Of a stretch of DNA of 64,000 bases, positions 47,037-56,592 are shown one piece after another. The notes beneath the pieces are model-generated. The model searched no databases, was not told the origin of the DNA, and saw nothing but the letters and a program-made list of their open reading frames with translations. The stretch is taken from positions 115,412 to 179,411 of the forward strand of contig JACRDF010000040.1 in the NCBI GenBank assembly GCA_016212925.1. The letters run 5' to 3'. The position numbers and the translations under genes are program-made. The stretch is from Desulfomonile tiedjei (GTDB lineage Bacteria > Desulfobacterota > Desulfomonilia > Desulfomonilales > Desulfomonilaceae). Within the stretch, counting starts at the first letter, position 1, and every line of letters starts with the position of its first letter.

Positions 47037-48842
47037 ATGGTCAATCACAAGAAGCTTGCACAGGTGGTTGAACAAATGGCGAGAATGTGCCAGCCGGACC
47101 AGGTTCACTGGTGCGATGGTTCAGAGGAAGAAAACCAGCTGATGCTCCGGCTGATGATTCATGCGGGCACGGCGATCCCAATGGATGACTCCCGGCGGCC
47201 CAACAGCCTCTACATCCGATCGGATCCTGCAGACGTGGCTCGCGTGGAAGACCGGACCTTCATCTGCTGCAAGCGCCAGGAAGACGCGGGGCCGACCAAC
47301 AATTGGGCCGACCCGGCGGAAATGAAGGCCAAGCTCACAGGTCTTTTTTCCGGCTCCATGAAAGGCCGGACTATGTATGTCATCCCATACAGCATGGGTC
47401 CTACGGGCTCACACATAGCGAAAATAGGAGTCGAACTGACCGATTCGCCATATGTCGTGGCCAACATGTTTATCATGACCCGTATGGGGCAAGAAGTTCT
47501 CGACGTGCTGGGATCTGAAGGCGAGTTCGTGCTGGGATTGCACTCCGTTGGCGCGCCCATGGCCGACGGGGGGCCGGATTCCCCTTGGCCGTGCAACCCG
47601 GATCACAAGTATATTTGCCATTTCCCCGACACGCACGAGATCTGGTCTTACGGGTCCGGATATGGTGGAAATGCTCTTCTGGGAAAGAAATGTCACGCTC
47701 TGCGCATCGCATCGGTTCAGGCTCGCGACGAGGGCTGGATGGCCGAACATATGCTTATTCTCAAGCTGACCAACCCGGAAGGAGTGTCAAGATATATAAC
47801 GGGCGCGTTTCCGTCCGCCTGCGGCAAGACCAACCTGGCCATGCTCATCCCAACCATACCGGGATGGAGAGTCGAGCCCATAGGCGACGACATCGCGTGG
47901 CTGAAATTCGGAGAGGATGGCAGGCTGTACGCGATCAACCCCGAGGCGGGTTTCTTCGGTGTAGCTCCCGGAACAAGCATGAAGACCAACGCGAACGCGG
48001 TGCTCACTGCGTCGAAGAACTCCATCTTCACGAATTGCGCGATTACCCCCGAGGGCGATGTTTGGTGGGAGGGGCTTACCGAAAAAGAGCCGCCGGAGCT
48101 TACTGACTGGCTCCGACGCCACTGGACCCCGGGCTGCGGCAGAAAGGCCGCGCATCCCAATGCGCGTTTCACCACACCCGCGAGGCAGTGCCCTGTCATC
48201 GCACCGGAGTGGGAAGAGCCCAACGGTGTTCCGATAGACGCTATCCTTTTCGGGGGCCGTCGGGCAACCGTAGTGCCTCTGGTAACGGAAGCCTTCGACT
48301 GGCGACATGGGACCTTCTTGGGTTCCATCATCAGTAGCGAGACTACGGCAGCGGCCGCGGGGAAGGTGGGTCAGCTTCGTCGCGATCCTATGGCGATGCT
48401 CCCGTTTTGCGGTTACCACATGGGAGACTATTTTGCCCATTGGCTGAGAATAGGCGCTGGAGCCGATCCTAACAAGCTGCCGAGAATATACTACGTGAAC
48501 TGGTTCCGCCAGAACGCGAAGGGAGAATTTCTCTGGCCGGGATATGGTGAGAACAGCCGCGTGCTGGAGTGGATCTTCGAGCGCGTGAATGGCGGTGACA
48601 AATCCATCGACACCCCTATCGGGCGTTTACCTGCCCCCGGCACTTTGGACCTCGATGATTTGAATTTGTCTCAGGAAGCCTTGGAGGAGTTGCTGAACGT
48701 GGACGTTGAGGGCTGGTTGGCGGAAATCCCTTCAATCAAGGAGCACTACGCCAAATTCGGCGACCGATTGCCCCAAGGATTGAGAGACGAACTGGCAAAG
48801 CTCGAAGAAAGATTGCTGAAGGCCAAGACCAGTGGCCAATAG
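47037..48842 (+). CDS. pckG: phosphoenolpyruvate carboxykinase (GTP)
   Basis: PEPCK interconverts oxaloacetate + GTP and phosphoenolpyruvate + CO2 + GDP at the gluconeogenic entry point; in anaerobes it can also run toward oxaloacetate. The 601-residue sequence belongs to the GTP-dependent family, with [15 protein letters not shown] as the kinase P-loop with the reactive Cys at about 275-290, [13 protein letters not shown], and [19 protein letters not shown]. Starts are possible at 47031, 47034 and 47037; the last gives the best spacing from AAAAGGAG. It is monocistronic. Confidence 0.97.
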   Translation: MVNHKKLAQVVEQMARMCQPDQVHWCDGSEEENQLMLRLMIHAGTAIPMDDSRRPNSLYIRSDPADVARVEDRTFICCKRQEDAGPTNNWADPAEMKAKLTGLFSGSMKGRTMYVIPYSMGPTGSHIAKIGVELTDSPYVVANMFIMTRMGQEVLDVLGSEGEFVLGLHSVGAPMADGGPDSPWPCNPDHKYICHFPDTHEIWSYGSGYGGNALLGKKCHALRIASVQARDEGWMAEHMLILKLTNPEGVSRYITGAFPSACGKTNLAMLIPTIPGWRVEPIGDDIAWLKFGEDGRLYAINPEAGFFGVAPGTSMKTNANAVLTASKNSIFTNCAITPEGDVWWEGLTEKEPPELTDWLRRHWTPGCGRKAAHPNARFTTPARQCPVIAPEWEEPNGVPIDAILFGGRRATVVPLVTEAFDWRHGTFLGSIISSETTAAAAGKVGQLRRDPMAMLPFCGYHMGDYFAHWLRIGAGADPNKLPRIYYVNWFRQNAKGEFLWPGYGENSRVLEWIFERVNGGDKSIDTPIGRLPAPGTLDLDDLNLSQEALEELLNVDVEGWLAEIPSIKEHYAKFGDRLPQGLRDELAKLEERLLKAKTSGQ

Positions 48843-49247
48843 TTAGGGTTCTTTGAGAGAGGTTTGCGGGGGAGACCCTTTTGACCGGACGGGTTCCCGC
48901 AGCAACTCTAGAATAAGGGCATGCTCGCGCTTCCCTACAGTAGGGGCCGGCGTCCCTGCCGGCCCAATTGCAGGCTCACTCAGCAGCGAGAACCCCAATG
49001 CTGTTCCCTTTCCTTAAGATTCCCGCCTTCGTTAGCGATATTATTGAGACGACGGTTTGACTTCGGCACAAGTTCGCGTCCGAATCGGATAGCCAAAAGA
49101 GGACCGGCAGGGACGCCTGTCCCTACCGATGGACTGTCCGCCTCAGCGCTGCTGCCATTCCTGGTGTCAGGGCAATCACAATAATGAGTTTCTCTGCATA
49201 ATTTTGACGCGTATAGAGAGTTCCCGTGATGTTGCCGGAACCTGTGG
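48843..49247. repeat. 405-bp gap with a distant inverted repeat pair
   Basis: GTAGGGGCCGGCGTCCCTGC at about 48940-48959 is matched in inverse orientation at 49101-49127 (GGACCGGCAGGGACG then CCTGTCCCTACC). The arms are near-identical and about 140 bp apart. No gene is supported. Confidence 0.65.
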
Positions 49248-49730
49248 TCAGTCCTTTTTCTCAGTCTCCTGCTTCGTCTCGCCCGGAGCTTCAGAGCCGG
49301 TCGAAGGGGATGCCGTTTCTAAAGGGCCGGGTGAAGCCTGGACAGGCGGGGTTATCTCCGTGACCGGTTGCGGAGGAGTTGGCGCGCCTTTGAGGCCCAA
49401 TTTGTCAAACAGGCCTATCAGTATATTCCCGAACCACTCGTGAGGCAGAAGCTTTTCGGTAACCCAGACCAGAACGAAAACTATGGCCGCGATGATACCG
49501 GCCGCGATCAAGAACATGATCAGGGCCACCAGGCCTGCGAGGATAAGCGAGAAGTAGACCGGGAAAAGGAAACCGTACAGGAAACCTCGGCCCACTCTTG
49601 CAGCCGGAGTCTCATGCTCGTCCCTGCCCAAAATATCGTTGAACACTCCAACATAGTAATTCTTTCCGTAATAGCTTAATGCCCCACTCAGGATACCCAG
49701 AAGAATCATTCCCAAAAGCTTCAGAATCAT
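49248..49730 (-). CDS. membrane protein of unknown function
   Basis: A 160-residue protein with one hydrophobic segment at about 3-20, a conserved-looking soluble loop (GRDEHETPAARVGRGF), a long hydrophobic region at about 55-95 that could hold two helices, and a Pro/Thr/Glu-rich C-terminal tail of about 45 residues. The ATG at 49730 follows GGAGG with five bases between, so I prefer it to the ATG at 49742. It precedes ffh on the same strand but is separated from it. No family is recognised. Confidence 0.68.
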   Translation of the reverse strand: MILKLLGMILLGILSGALSYYGKNYYVGVFNDILGRDEHETPAARVGRGFLYGFLFPVYFSLILAGLVALIMFLIAAGIIAAIVFVLVWVTEKLLPHEWFGNILIGLFDKLGLKGAPTPPQPVTEITPPVQASPGPLETASPSTGSEAPGETKQETEKKD

Positions 49731-49801
49731 TGTGTCCTCCATTGTGATTAAGGGCGTTACCGGGAACCGGTTCCCTCATCAAATTAGGTAATTAGAAGCA
49801 G

Positions 49802-51331
49802 TTATCGTTTCTTGGCTTTCTTTCTCGCTTGTCGAGCGTCTTTGCCCTTCTTTCTTTTTTTCTCCAAAGCCTTTTTCGAGACCATTTTCCCCTTTTTCAC
49901 TTCAGGCAGGCCGAAGGGGTTGGCCAGTCCCGGTCCATCCTCGCCGGTCAGCCCTCCCAAGCCACCCCCGAACATTTTCTTCAGCCCTTTCAGTCTCTTC
50001 CAAGGGCCGCGGAGCTTGCCTCCACCCATGGCCGTCATCAGGTCCCGCATGGCCTTGAACTTGCCAAGCAGTTCCTTTATTTCTCCAGGCTTACGTCCGG
50101 ATCCCGTCGCTATGCGCTGCATCCGACTGTCATCTATAATGTCGGGCCGGCGTCGTTCCGCCTTTGTCATGGAGTTGATTATGGATTCGGTCCGAACCAA
50201 TTCGTAGTCGTCCACTTGGGCTGAATTGGGAAGCCCGCCCGGGAAAAACGGGAGTTTTTCGACAATGTCTTGAAGCGGTCCCATCTTCTTTATGGTGCGG
50301 ATCTGTTTCAGGAAATCGTCGAGGCTGAAGTCGCCTTGAAGCATGCGCATCGCATCTTCTTCGGCTTTTTTCTCATCGACGACTTCTTCAAAGTCCTTTA
50401 CCAGGCCGACCACATCGCCGAATCCGAGGATACGGGAGGCCAAGCCGTCCGGGCGGAACTCCTCCAAACGGTCGAGCCCTTCACCCATACCCACGAACTT
50501 GATAGGGACCCCGGTAGCCTGCTTGATCGAAATAGCCGCGCCGCCACGTGCATCGCCGTCCAGCTTGGTGAGAATGAAACCCGTGAGAGGTATTCGCTCG
50601 TTGAAAGCTTTCGCGATGTTGACCGATTCCTGGCCTATCATCGCGTCACAGACGAGGAGCACGTGTTGTGGGGAAGTGAGTTCCCGTATCCGGTGCAATT
50701 CCTCCATGAGCGGTTCATCTATAGTGAGGCGCCCGGCCGTGTCGAAGATGGTAACATCACGGCCTGTTTCAAGTGCCTCTTTTACGGCTCCGGCGCAGAT
50801 TTCCGGAGGACTGCCTCCGCCATCCGAAAACACCGGAATATTGAGGTCCGCTCCCAACTTGCGCAACTGCTCGACAGCCGCGGGACGGTATACGTCCGCG
50901 GCGACGAGCATGGGCTTCTTACCTTGTTTTTCGAGGAACCGAGCCAGCTTGGCGGCTGTGGTAGTTTTGCCGGAGCCCTGGAGCCCGACCATCATGATGG
51001 AACTTAGGGCCTTTGGTTTCAGCTCGAGAGCAGAGTCGGCAGGTCCCATAAGGCTTACCAGCTCATCGTGGCAGAGCCTGATGAAGTGATCGCCGGGAGC
51101 GATCGTGAGCTTTCTGTCCCTGTGCTTGATTCTTACTTGGATTATTTCGCCAAGGGCTTGCTCTTTGACCGTTTCCAGAAAGGATCGTGCCACCTCGAAT
51201 TCTACGTCCGCTTCCAAAAGAGAGATTCGGACTATTCTCAGGGCTTCACCGAGGTTTTCCTCGGTAAGGGTGCGCATTCCCTGAAGGTATTGTCGGGCGT
51301 CGCGAAATCCTTTGGTCAAAATCTCTAGCAC
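49802..51331 (-). CDS. ffh: signal recognition particle protein Ffh
   Basis: Ffh binds signal sequences at the ribosome and, with 4.5S RNA and FtsY, delivers membrane proteins to the translocon. The 509-residue protein has the helical N domain, the G domain with GLQGSGKTTTAAKLA at about 107-121, DTAGR and TKLDGDARGGA, and the Met-rich M domain with SGRKPGEIKELLGKFKAMRD near residue 410-430. A Lys/Arg-rich tail of about 30 residues ends the protein, a common addition. No ffs RNA or rpsP follows in the window. Confidence 0.97.
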   Translation of the reverse strand: MLEILTKGFRDARQYLQGMRTLTEENLGEALRIVRISLLEADVEFEVARSFLETVKEQALGEIIQVRIKHRDRKLTIAPGDHFIRLCHDELVSLMGPADSALELKPKALSSIMMVGLQGSGKTTTAAKLARFLEKQGKKPMLVAADVYRPAAVEQLRKLGADLNIPVFSDGGGSPPEICAGAVKEALETGRDVTIFDTAGRLTIDEPLMEELHRIRELTSPQHVLLVCDAMIGQESVNIAKAFNERIPLTGFILTKLDGDARGGAAISIKQATGVPIKFVGMGEGLDRLEEFRPDGLASRILGFGDVVGLVKDFEEVVDEKKAEEDAMRMLQGDFSLDDFLKQIRTIKKMGPLQDIVEKLPFFPGGLPNSAQVDDYELVRTESIINSMTKAERRRPDIIDDSRMQRIATGSGRKPGEIKELLGKFKAMRDLMTAMGGGKLRGPWKRLKGLKKMFGGGLGGLTGEDGPGLANPFGLPEVKKGKMVSKKALEKKRKKGKDARQARKKAKKR

Positions 51332-51733
51332 TGGTGAAGCCTCCTGGGCCTGAATTGTCCTGAAACTCTTTTCTATACCACATTAAAGGGTGAAACGTAA
51401 GGGCTTTGTTTGCTTGAGGGTGGCCCTTCACTTACGCTGCGAATTGTCGGTTCTCTGTCATTGGGAGGAGTGAAGTCCCGCGGTTCGCGGGAAAGCGATC
51501 TCATTCCCGGTAGGACCGGCATCCTGCCGGTCATTCAAATTGACAGGCTGGAAGCCTGTCCCACCAATGGCGATGGCTTCGCTGCGCTCGCACTGACCAA
51601 GACTGAACAGTTACGCTAGAGCGCCCCTGCATGAATGATTGCCGTAAATGAATGCTTACTCTTGCCCGCCCCAGGGTTTTCTGTTATAACTTCAACGTTT
51701 TCGCCGTTTATCTCTCGAATTCCCGAGGATTTC
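51332..51733. repeat. 402-bp gap with a chain of three short repeats and a promoter
   Basis: In order: a hairpin with arms ACCGGC/GCCGGT at 51515-51531, a GACAGGCT/AGCCTGTC hairpin at 51542-51560, and a single diverged CTTCGCTGCGCTCGC arm at about 51578-51592. Together these mix three repeat families seen elsewhere in the window. The promoter for the Kdo8N genes lies at 51662-51690. Confidence 0.7.
51662..51690 (+). promoter_or_regulatory. sigma-70-type promoter for the Kdo8N gene set
   Basis: TTGCCC at 51662-51667, a 17-bp spacer and TATAAC at 51685-51690 lie 43 bp before the Fe-ADH start. The -10 is good and the -35 is a partial match. Confidence 0.55.
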
Positions 51734-52897
51734 ATGACAGATAAGCTGGGAACTTTTCACATCAAGACGAAGGTGTTTTTTGGGCTAGGCGGAATCTCGA
51801 CCTTGGGAGAGTTGGCCCGAGAACTGGGCGTCGGACGATTCCTTCTCGTTGGAGATCCGGCTCTGGCAACCAACGGGCTGTTGGATGAGGCCGTGAAGAG
51901 TCTGAAGGCCGCGGGTCTGGAAGGGGAGACTTTCCGGAAGGTTGAACCTGAACCCTATCTGGACAACGCTGACGAGGCTGCCGGGCTCGGGAAAGGGGCG
52001 CAAGCAGACCTGGTGGTCGGAATGGGCGGCGGGTCGGCTATGGATACCGCCAAGGCCGCTTCCATATTGATAACCAACGGCGGGGTCGCCGAAGACTTTA
52101 TCGGCCTGAATCGTGTTAACGCCCCCGGCACAAAGACCATAATGATTCCGACCACAGCCGGAACAGGAGCGGAGGTCACGTTCACAGCGGTGTTCACCAA
52201 CAGGCAGACCAAGGCCAAGGGAGGGATCAACAGCCCGCATCTTTTTCCGGACGTGGCGCTTCTTGATCCCGAGCTGACCAGGTCCGTTCCGCCCGATGTT
52301 ACCGCGGCCACGGGAATGGATGCCCTGACTCATGCAGTGGAATCGGTGACGAGCAGATCGTCTACCGTCTTCACCGAGGCTCTGGCTTTGGAAGCCATCA
52401 GACTGATAGGAGCCAACCTTCGTCGTGCGGTGTTTCACGGAGACGACATCGAGGCCAGGGAGCAGATGCTTCTTGGAAGCCTTTTGGGAGGCCTGGCTCT
52501 GGCGGATGCCGGTGTAGGTGCTGCTCATGCGCTCGCTTACCCCCTCGGCGGCTTCTACAGGATACCCCACGGCCTGGCCAATGCGATTCTGATTCCTCAC
52601 GTCATGAAATTCAATCTTCCTGCCGCGGAGCGCCATTTGTCACTTATAGCCCGCAGCCTGGGAGAGCCCGTGGAGGGACTTCCACCCAGGCGTGCGGCAG
52701 CGGCCGCGGTGGAAGCAGTAAAAACGCTTTGTGCCGACATCGGAATTCCCGCGGTGCTTTCAGAGGTTGGTGTTCCAAAATCAGACATCCCCGCGCTCGT
52801 GGAAAGTGCCATGAAAGTGACACGCCCTGTAGAAAACAATCCAAGGACCCTCAGCGCAGAGGCTGCTCAGGGGATATACGAGCGAGCCTTCGAGTAA
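51734..52897 (+). CDS. kdnB: iron-containing alcohol dehydrogenase, probable Kdo 8-oxidase
   Basis: A 387-residue group III Fe-ADH. The nucleotide site GMGGGSAMDTAKA is at about residues 96-108, and the metal-binding Asp/His set lies in LLDPEL through GMDALTHAVES and AHALAYPLGGFYRIPHGLANAI. By itself this could be any Fe-ADH. Its place directly before a KdnA-like aminotransferase and a KdsB-like cytidylyltransferase matches KdnB of Shewanella, which oxidises the C8 alcohol of Kdo. The ATG at 51734 is preceded by GAGG and starts at the domain; the frame is open from 51635. Assigned function rests largely on context. Confidence 0.78.
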   Translation: MTDKLGTFHIKTKVFFGLGGISTLGELARELGVGRFLLVGDPALATNGLLDEAVKSLKAAGLEGETFRKVEPEPYLDNADEAAGLGKGAQADLVVGMGGGSAMDTAKAASILITNGGVAEDFIGLNRVNAPGTKTIMIPTTAGTGAEVTFTAVFTNRQTKAKGGINSPHLFPDVALLDPELTRSVPPDVTAATGMDALTHAVESVTSRSSTVFTEALALEAIRLIGANLRRAVFHGDDIEAREQMLLGSLLGGLALADAGVGAAHALAYPLGGFYRIPHGLANAILIPHVMKFNLPAAERHLSLIARSLGEPVEGLPPRRAAAAAVEAVKTLCADIGIPAVLSEVGVPKSDIPALVESAMKVTRPVENNPRTLSAEAAQGIYERAFE

Positions 52898-52971
52898 GGT
52901 CCTGAAACATTTCCCGGAAAACTTGAATGTCTTAAGATATTCCCGATCGCTTGGCGGCTCAGGAGGGCCTT

Positions 52972-54177
52972 ATGCCTGGATACGAATGGATAGGGGAAAC
53001 AGAAAAGGAACAGATTAACGAAGTCCTGGAAACAGGAATCTTCTTTCGATACGAATTCAAGAGCGAACGCAAAGGCATTTACAAGGTAAAAGAATTCGAG
53101 GAGCAGTTCGCTCAATATACGGGGGCGGTTTACTCCCATGCCGTCACATCGGGGAGTACCGCTCTCAAGGTGGCTCTGGCGGCTCTGGGAGTCGGGCCGG
53201 GTGATGAAGTAATCACTCAGGGATTCACCTTCATCGCCACCTTCGAAGCCATTATTGAAGCGGGAGCGGTCCCGGTGCCTGCGGAGATAGACGACACCCT
53301 CAACATGGACCCGGAGGACCTCGAAAGGAAGATTACGCCGAAGACTAAGGCTGTCATCCCTGTCCACATGCTCGGTTCGCCTGCTCGCATCCAGCAAATA
53401 ATTGAAATAGCTCGCAAGCATGAAATCAAAGTGATCGAGGACAATGCTCAAGCAATCGGAGCGGCCGTAGGAGGCAAGAAACTCGGAACCTGGGGTGACA
53501 TGGGGACCTTTTCGTTCGATTTTTACAAGACCATGACCACCGGAGAAGGTGGCATGGTGATCACGAACGACAGGGAACTCTATGTGAGAGCCTCGGAATA
53601 CGCTGATCACGGCCACGACCATAACCCCGAAGTGGGGAGAGCCTTGGAGGGTCGGAACTTTCTAGGGTTCAACTACAGGATGAACGAGTTGCAGGGGGCC
53701 ATTGGTTTGGCGCAACTAAGCAAACTCGATGACATTATCCAGCGCCAGCAACAGAATTCTGCCCTGATCCGGGAGGCCCTCGAAAGCATCGAAAGCGTCA
53801 CCATGAGGGCTCTGCCCGAAAACGGCAAGGACAGTTGTAGCCATGTCTGTTTCTTCTTGCCTGATGCCGAGAAGGCCGTGGCGTTTCACAAGAGGTTTAC
53901 GGAAAAAGGTTTTTCAGCCATCTATTTCAAGAACAACTTTTGGCATTGGCTCCCTAACTGGGAGCATATTCTAGAGAGAAAGACGGTCTGGCCCGGTCCT
54001 TTTCCATTTGCAGGCCCCCCGTACGGCGGGGATTTCAAGTATGCCAAGGATATGCTCCCCAAGAGCGCAGCGATAGTGGAAAAACTAGTCGTCATCCCTG
54101 TGTTTCTGCAAATGGACGAGGATACGATACGGCGTACCGTCGTAGAACTCCAGGCTACGGCAGAAGAAGTCCTGTGA
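52972..54177 (+). CDS. kdnA: Kdo8N-type PLP aminotransferase (DegT/DnrJ/EryC1/StrS family)
   Basis: A 401-residue sugar aminotransferase with the family motifs SGSTALKVALAALGVGPGDE, VHMLGSP, IEDNAQAIGA and the PLP-binding Lys in SFDFYKTMTTGEGG. As I recall KdnA of Shewanella, it likewise begins with a PGFE/PGYE-type motif and has DHGHDH (here ADHGHDHNP) and an N-F-W-H-W...NWEHI segment near the C-terminus, which are not typical of perosamine or arabinose aminotransferases. The product would be 8-amino-3,8-dideoxy-Kdo (Kdo8N) made from the 8-aldehyde with glutamate. The ATG at 52972 sits five bases after AGGAGG. It follows kdnB by 74 bp and precedes kdsB by 28 bp. Confidence 0.85.
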   Translation: MPGYEWIGETEKEQINEVLETGIFFRYEFKSERKGIYKVKEFEEQFAQYTGAVYSHAVTSGSTALKVALAALGVGPGDEVITQGFTFIATFEAIIEAGAVPVPAEIDDTLNMDPEDLERKITPKTKAVIPVHMLGSPARIQQIIEIARKHEIKVIEDNAQAIGAAVGGKKLGTWGDMGTFSFDFYKTMTTGEGGMVITNDRELYVRASEYADHGHDHNPEVGRALEGRNFLGFNYRMNELQGAIGLAQLSKLDDIIQRQQQNSALIREALESIESVTMRALPENGKDSCSHVCFFLPDAEKAVAFHKRFTEKGFSAIYFKNNFWHWLPNWEHILERKTVWPGPFPFAGPPYGGDFKYAKDMLPKSAAIVEKLVVIPVFLQMDEDTIRRTVVELQATAEEVL

Positions 54178-54205
54178 ACATGGCCCGCCAAGCTTGGGAA
54201 GCAGC

Positions 54206-54946
54206 GTGAAAGCAGTCGGATTCATACCTGCCCGTGCGGAATCCACGCGATTTCATGGAAAACCGCTGGCGGACATTCTTGGCAAACCAATGATAGTGCG
54301 CGTGATGGAAAGAGCGCTAAAGTCCGGATTGCTCGAAGACGTGTACGTGGCAACAGATTCCGACGAGATTATGGAAGCCGTCCGGCATCACGGAGGCAAA
54401 GCGCTGCTGACATCGAGGGACCACCGTTCCGGAACCGACCGGATCGCAGAAGCCGCCGGGGCAATCGGCCTTGGAAAAGACGATATAGCGGTCAACGTTC
54501 AGGGAGATCAGCCCCTTTTCGACCCTGTTATGGTTGACGAGGTTGTCCAACCGCTGCTGGATGACGAAACTATTCCTATGAGTACACTCATTTACAGAAT
54601 CGTGAGGGATGAAGAGATCACCCATCCCAATGCCGTCAAGACCGTGATGGACCGAGAGGGATTCGCACTGTATTTCTCAAGGTCTACCATCCCGTTTTTC
54701 AGAGACAGGGGGACTACCCCCATCTACTTCAAACATCATGGCATATATGCCTATCGTAATGATTTCCTTCAGACATTCTTGCGTCTTCCTCAGGGGAGCC
54801 TGGAGCGGGCCGAGGGTCTCGAGCAGCTGCGCGCCCTTGAGAATGGGTTCCGAATCAAAGTGGTCCTTACCGACAAGGATTCCATCGAAGTGGACACCCC
54901 CGAGGATTTGGAACGTGTCAGGGAAACTTATCGAAAGATGATTTGA
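54206..54946 (+). CDS. kdsB: CMP-Kdo synthetase type cytidylyltransferase
   Basis: A 246-residue KdsB-family enzyme that activates Kdo (or, in this setting, Kdo8N) as CMP-sugar for transfer to lipid A. The signatures are AVGFIPARAESTRFHGKPLADI at the N-terminus (with the nucleotide-binding Arg), VYVATDSDEI at about 46-55, RSGTDRIAEA, and VNVQGDQPLFDP at about 95-106. Residues around Thr/Phe in STRFHG differ slightly from the usual STRLPG. The GTG at 54206 is my choice; a TTG at 54194 is possible. Adjacent to kdnA, as in the Shewanella Kdo8N locus. Confidence 0.93.
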   Translation: MKAVGFIPARAESTRFHGKPLADILGKPMIVRVMERALKSGLLEDVYVATDSDEIMEAVRHHGGKALLTSRDHRSGTDRIAEAAGAIGLGKDDIAVNVQGDQPLFDPVMVDEVVQPLLDDETIPMSTLIYRIVRDEEITHPNAVKTVMDREGFALYFSRSTIPFFRDRGTTPIYFKHHGIYAYRNDFLQTFLRLPQGSLERAEGLEQLRALENGFRIKVVLTDKDSIEVDTPEDLERVRETYRKMI

Positions 54947-55088
54947 CAAAGATGAAAGATGAGTGATATGCACCCGAGAGCCGCTAATTATGGTATGCTG
55001 GCAGCATCGGTCGCGTATCAGACTAAGATTAAAGGAGAGGAAACGATAAAGGGCCGTTTGAGGCCGTTTGTTAGGAAGGTGAAAACGC

Positions 55089-55307
55089 GTGAGTAGAGAA
55101 GACAACGTTAAAGTTGAAGGAACCGTGGTAAAGGTTCATTCAGGGGGCATGTACCAGGTTGAAACCGAAGATGGCAGGAGTATAAGAACTAAACTGTCCG
55201 GGCGGATGTCGCGATTCAGAATAAAAGTCCTGCTAGGCGATCGAGTCACGGTAGCATTGTCCCCATATGATCTGACCCACGGTTTGATTGTTTATCGAGG
55301 CAAGTGA
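55089..55307 (+). CDS. infA: translation initiation factor IF-1
   Basis: IF-1 binds the A site of the 30S subunit and helps IF-2 and IF-3 select the initiator tRNA. The 72-residue S1-like OB-fold protein has the expected layout: VEGTVVKVHSGGMYQVE, IRTKLSGRMSRFRIKVLLGD, RVTVALSPYDLTHGLIVYRGK. The start is GTG, with AGGAAGGTG upstream. It stands alone rather than in a ribosomal protein operon. Confidence 0.96.
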   Translation: MSREDNVKVEGTVVKVHSGGMYQVETEDGRSIRTKLSGRMSRFRIKVLLGDRVTVALSPYDLTHGLIVYRGK

Positions 55308-55633
55308 CATTCCGGAAGTTTGTAAAGGACTTGGGCAATTTGTCGGCCGCTGGATTTTCCGAGAGAAGTGAACCAAACCTAAGCTGAATCCGGTTACTTA
55401 TTCCTTCAACGTCCCGCCTTTGGCAGTCGTAATCACATCCCACTATAGCAGGCTCTTTTTTCAAACCGTTAGAGGCCCTGTTGGGCTACAATGGTTCGGC
55501 CATATGTGACTGTGGCGACCGATAGAATGGTTCTGAAGAGTGGTTCCTCGACAGGCTTGTCTCGCTGCGGATGTCGCAGAAATTTCCACTTCGAGGGAGC
55601 GGGGCCAACGCATATTCACGAGGGGAGAGGCTG

Positions 55634-56563
55634 ATGGAAATAGTTTTCCTCGGGACCGGCAGCGCATGGGGATTGCCCGAGTACTCATGTTCATGCGTAA
55701 CGTGCAAAAAGATGTTGGAACGTGGCGAGACGCGCACTCGAACATCGTTTGTCACTAAAGGGATTGAAACCATCCTTGTTGACTGCGGGCCGGATCTGCG
55801 ATCTCAGATGTGGAACTGTAACCTGCAGAAGCCCGACCTGATACTAATTACTCATGAACACGGGGACCACTTCCTGGGGATGGATGACTTGTTGGCTTTC
55901 CGGCGCTCCATCCCGAGAGAGGCCTGGAAAGCGATACCTGTTTATGCCACCGAGCAAACCTGGAAGGCGGTGGAAATCCGATTCGGTTATTTGCTGGGAT
56001 CTCTCATAGAGAAGCGTGTTGCTGAGCCGGGCAAACCTTTGGAGGGCATCAGGACCCGGGTGACTCCGTTTAAGACGTTTCACGGGCCGACCGCGGCAGG
56101 TTCAGTCGGCTATGTACTGGAAGATCCGACAGGGAACGACTATTTCAAGCTCGTGTACACATCGGATTTCATGCATCTTGACGGCGAGCCGGGCATTGTG
56201 TCGGAACCTGACGTGCTGGTGATACAGTCCCACTGGCTTAACGAACCGGTGAACAATCGTCCGTACCACATGAGTTTCCAAAAGGCCATGGACTACATAA
56301 GAAGATGGAAACCGAAAAAGGCAACTTTTCTGGTTCACATTTCGGGTGGAGATCAGGTCTCAGGCGATGCGAGCAACGACACCGTCAAGAAGGCTGCGCC
56401 GCTCTCCCCACTGAAACAGCCCGGTTCCGATATTCCTTATCCCATACCTTGCTGTCAGGCTGAATGGCAGGATGTCATTGACAGGATTTGCCTGGACCAT
56501 GGAATTCCAGGTCCGGTCATTGTAGCCTATGACAGTTATAAGAGAGGCTTTTACAAGGACTAG
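55634..56563 (+). CDS. metallo-beta-lactamase-fold hydrolase, PhnP-like
   Basis: A 309-residue MBL-fold protein. The N-terminal Cys-rich segment EYSCSCVTCKKMLE with RTRTSFV resembles the structural zinc site of PhnP-type phosphodiesterases, and THEHGDHFLGMDDL at about 81-94 is the HxHxDH catalytic metal site. DCGPDLRSQ at about 58-66 and SDFMHLDGEP later fit the family. The substrate may be a cyclic phosphate, but this is inferred. The ATG at 55634 is preceded by GGGAGAGG; the frame extends upstream to 55571 without support. First of a plus-strand series with the next two genes. Confidence 0.87.
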   Translation: MEIVFLGTGSAWGLPEYSCSCVTCKKMLERGETRTRTSFVTKGIETILVDCGPDLRSQMWNCNLQKPDLILITHEHGDHFLGMDDLLAFRRSIPREAWKAIPVYATEQTWKAVEIRFGYLLGSLIEKRVAEPGKPLEGIRTRVTPFKTFHGPTAAGSVGYVLEDPTGNDYFKLVYTSDFMHLDGEPGIVSEPDVLVIQSHWLNEPVNNRPYHMSFQKAMDYIRRWKPKKATFLVHISGGDQVSGDASNDTVKKAAPLSPLKQPGSDIPYPIPCCQAEWQDVIDRICLDHGIPGPVIVAYDSYKRGFYKD

Positions 56564-56592
56564 GAGCGAGCCCTGTTAGCAACGAGGTTACC

